From Chitinophagaceae bacterium UBA1946 (GTDB lineage: Bacteria > Bacteroidota > Bacteroidia > Chitinophagales > Chitinophagaceae), in the NCBI GenBank assembly GCA_002336815.1, contig DDEU01000016.1, positions 1 to 24,708 on the forward strand: 24,708 nt of DNA, in the 5' to 3' direction. Below, piece by piece: positions 23,774-24,708 of the stretch (positions are counted from its first letter, which is position 1; every line of letters begins with the position of its first letter). Position numbers and translations under genes: made by a program. Under the pieces are notes generated by a model. That model had not been told where the DNA came from. It saw nothing but the letters and a program-made list of their open reading frames with translations, and did not search any database.

Positions 23774-24708
23774 ATGGACAACAACTTTTCAGCCCAGGTA
23801 AAAGAAATTATTTCCTACAGCAGGGAAGAAGCACTGCGGCTGGGAAATGATTTTATTGGAACGGAACACCTGGTACTTGGCCTCATACGGGATGGAGAAA
23901 ATACTGCCATCAAAATATTAAAATCTCTCAATGTTGATCTGTACGAACTGCGTAAAGAAATTGAAGTAGCCGTAAAAGATAAAACCGGTAAGAATATTGC
24001 CAATATCAATTCGCTCCCTTTAACCAAACAGGCAGAGAAAGTGATCCGCATCACCGTGCTGGAAGCGAAGGCGCATAAAAGTACCATGGTAGAAAGTGAA
24101 CACCTCATGCTTTCGATTTTAAAGAACAAAGAAAATATTGCAACTCAAATACTAAATCAATTCGACGTGGATTACGACATGTTTAAAAATGAATTGGGAT
24201 TTGTAACAAGCAATCCCCCCAAGGCCGAATTCAGTGATGAAAACGATGACGACTTTGATGAAGAAAAAAGACAGTATGGCCAGCAGCCAAAATCACAACG
24301 TGGTGGTGCCGCCAATCAACCCAAAACCAAGACGCCTGTATTGGACAATTTCGGGCGTGATATCACCCGCCTGGCGGAAAACGGTTCGCTTGATCCGATC
24401 GTAGGAAGAGAGATAGAGATTGAAAGGGTTTCGCAGATCCTATCCCGCAGAAAGAAAAACAATCCCATCCTGATCGGTGAACCCGGTGTGGGTAAAACAG
24501 CCATTGTGGAAGGCCTTGCGTTAAGAATTGTTCAGCGCAAAGTAAGCAGGGTATTGTTTGATAAAAGAGTGGTATCACTTGACCTGGCAGCATTGGTGGC
24601 CGGCACAAAATACCGTGGCCAGTTTGAAGAAAGGATGAAGGCCATTATGAATGAACTGGAAAAGAACAGGGATGTTATTTTGTTCATCGATGAGATACAT
24701 ACCATTGT
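23774..24708 (+). CDS. clpC: ATP-dependent Clp protease ATP-binding subunit ClpC, N-terminal part (3' end outside window)
   Basis: 311 codons from the ATG at 23774 up to the right edge, open throughout. The N-terminal domain has two Clp_N repeats (FSAQVKEIISYSREEALRLG with FIGTEHLVLGL; LTKQAEKVIRITVLEAKAH with VESEHLMLSIL). An acidic, then basic and Gln/Asn-rich linker (about residues 155-190) follows, and then the first AAA+ domain: LDNFGRDITRLAENGSLDPIVGR, Walker A GEPGVGKT (235-242) and Walker B ILFIDEIHT with D306/E307. GTEHLVLGL and the single-domain order fit ClpC of Bacteroidota rather than ClpB. It unfolds substrates for ClpP. The second AAA+ domain, the middle domain and the ClpP-binding loop lie beyond the window. 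Confidence 0.93.
   Translation, partial: MDNNFSAQVKEIISYSREEALRLGNDFIGTEHLVLGLIRDGENTAIKILKSLNVDLYELRKEIEVAVKDKTGKNIANINSLPLTKQAEKVIRITVLEAKAHKSTMVESEHLMLSILKNKENIATQILNQFDVDYDMFKNELGFVTSNPPKAEFSDENDDDFDEEKRQYGQQPKSQRGGAANQPKTKTPVLDNFGRDITRLAENGSLDPIVGREIEIERVSQILSRRKKNNPILIGEPGVGKTAIVEGLALRIVQRKVSRVLFDKRVVSLDLAALVAGTKYRGQFEERMKAIMNELEKNRDVILFIDEIHTI

Overview
The window looks like a chromosomal segment of a Bacteroidota bacterium, most likely Chitinophagales/Chitinophagaceae. The grounds are two giant secreted PKD-repeat proteins with C-terminal type B sorting domains of the type IX secretion system (T9SS), a PorP/SprF-family protein, TTG-N19-TAnnTTTG promoter matches, A-rich leaders without Shine-Dalgarno sequences, and Bacteroidota-style lipoproteins. 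The genus assignment is inference; no rRNA or other strong phylogenetic marker is present.

Layout. Positions 3-743 (+) hold the 3' part of ychF, cut by the left edge. Facing it is a minus-strand block (945-12478): a small lipoprotein, a 1603-aa PKD protein, a terminator, a second PKD protein of about 1605 aa, then a PorP/SprF-like outer-membrane protein with its own terminator. The two giants share one architecture: signal peptide, 15 PKD domains, 3 Ig-like domains, sorting domain. They look like an old whole-gene tandem duplication. By analogy with SprB/SprF, the PorP/SprF-like protein probably helps export one or both to the surface.

From 12709 to 16792 (+) come housekeeping genes: a Nif3-family metal protein, a coiled-coil C4 zinc-ribbon protein, recN, and a 100-aa lipoprotein built of 7-residue helical repeats behind a near-perfect promoter and a very strong terminator. 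From 17026 to 22117 (+) lie a TPR-sensor histidine kinase with no response regulator beside it, an L,D-transpeptidase-like secreted protein with a C8 tract in its leader, dapA, and a secreted alpha/beta-hydrolase esterase 3 bp after dapA. The esterase stop codon overlaps that of the convergent rnz (ribonuclease Z), which lies downstream of a STAS-domain gene on the minus strand (22114-23471). A 302-bp divergent intergenic region separates this pair from clpC, which is cut by the right edge.

Most genes are ordinary core genes. The accessory and most interesting part is 945-12478, a surface-adhesin/T9SS-cargo locus. No mobile elements, CRISPR arrays, tRNA or rRNA genes were seen.
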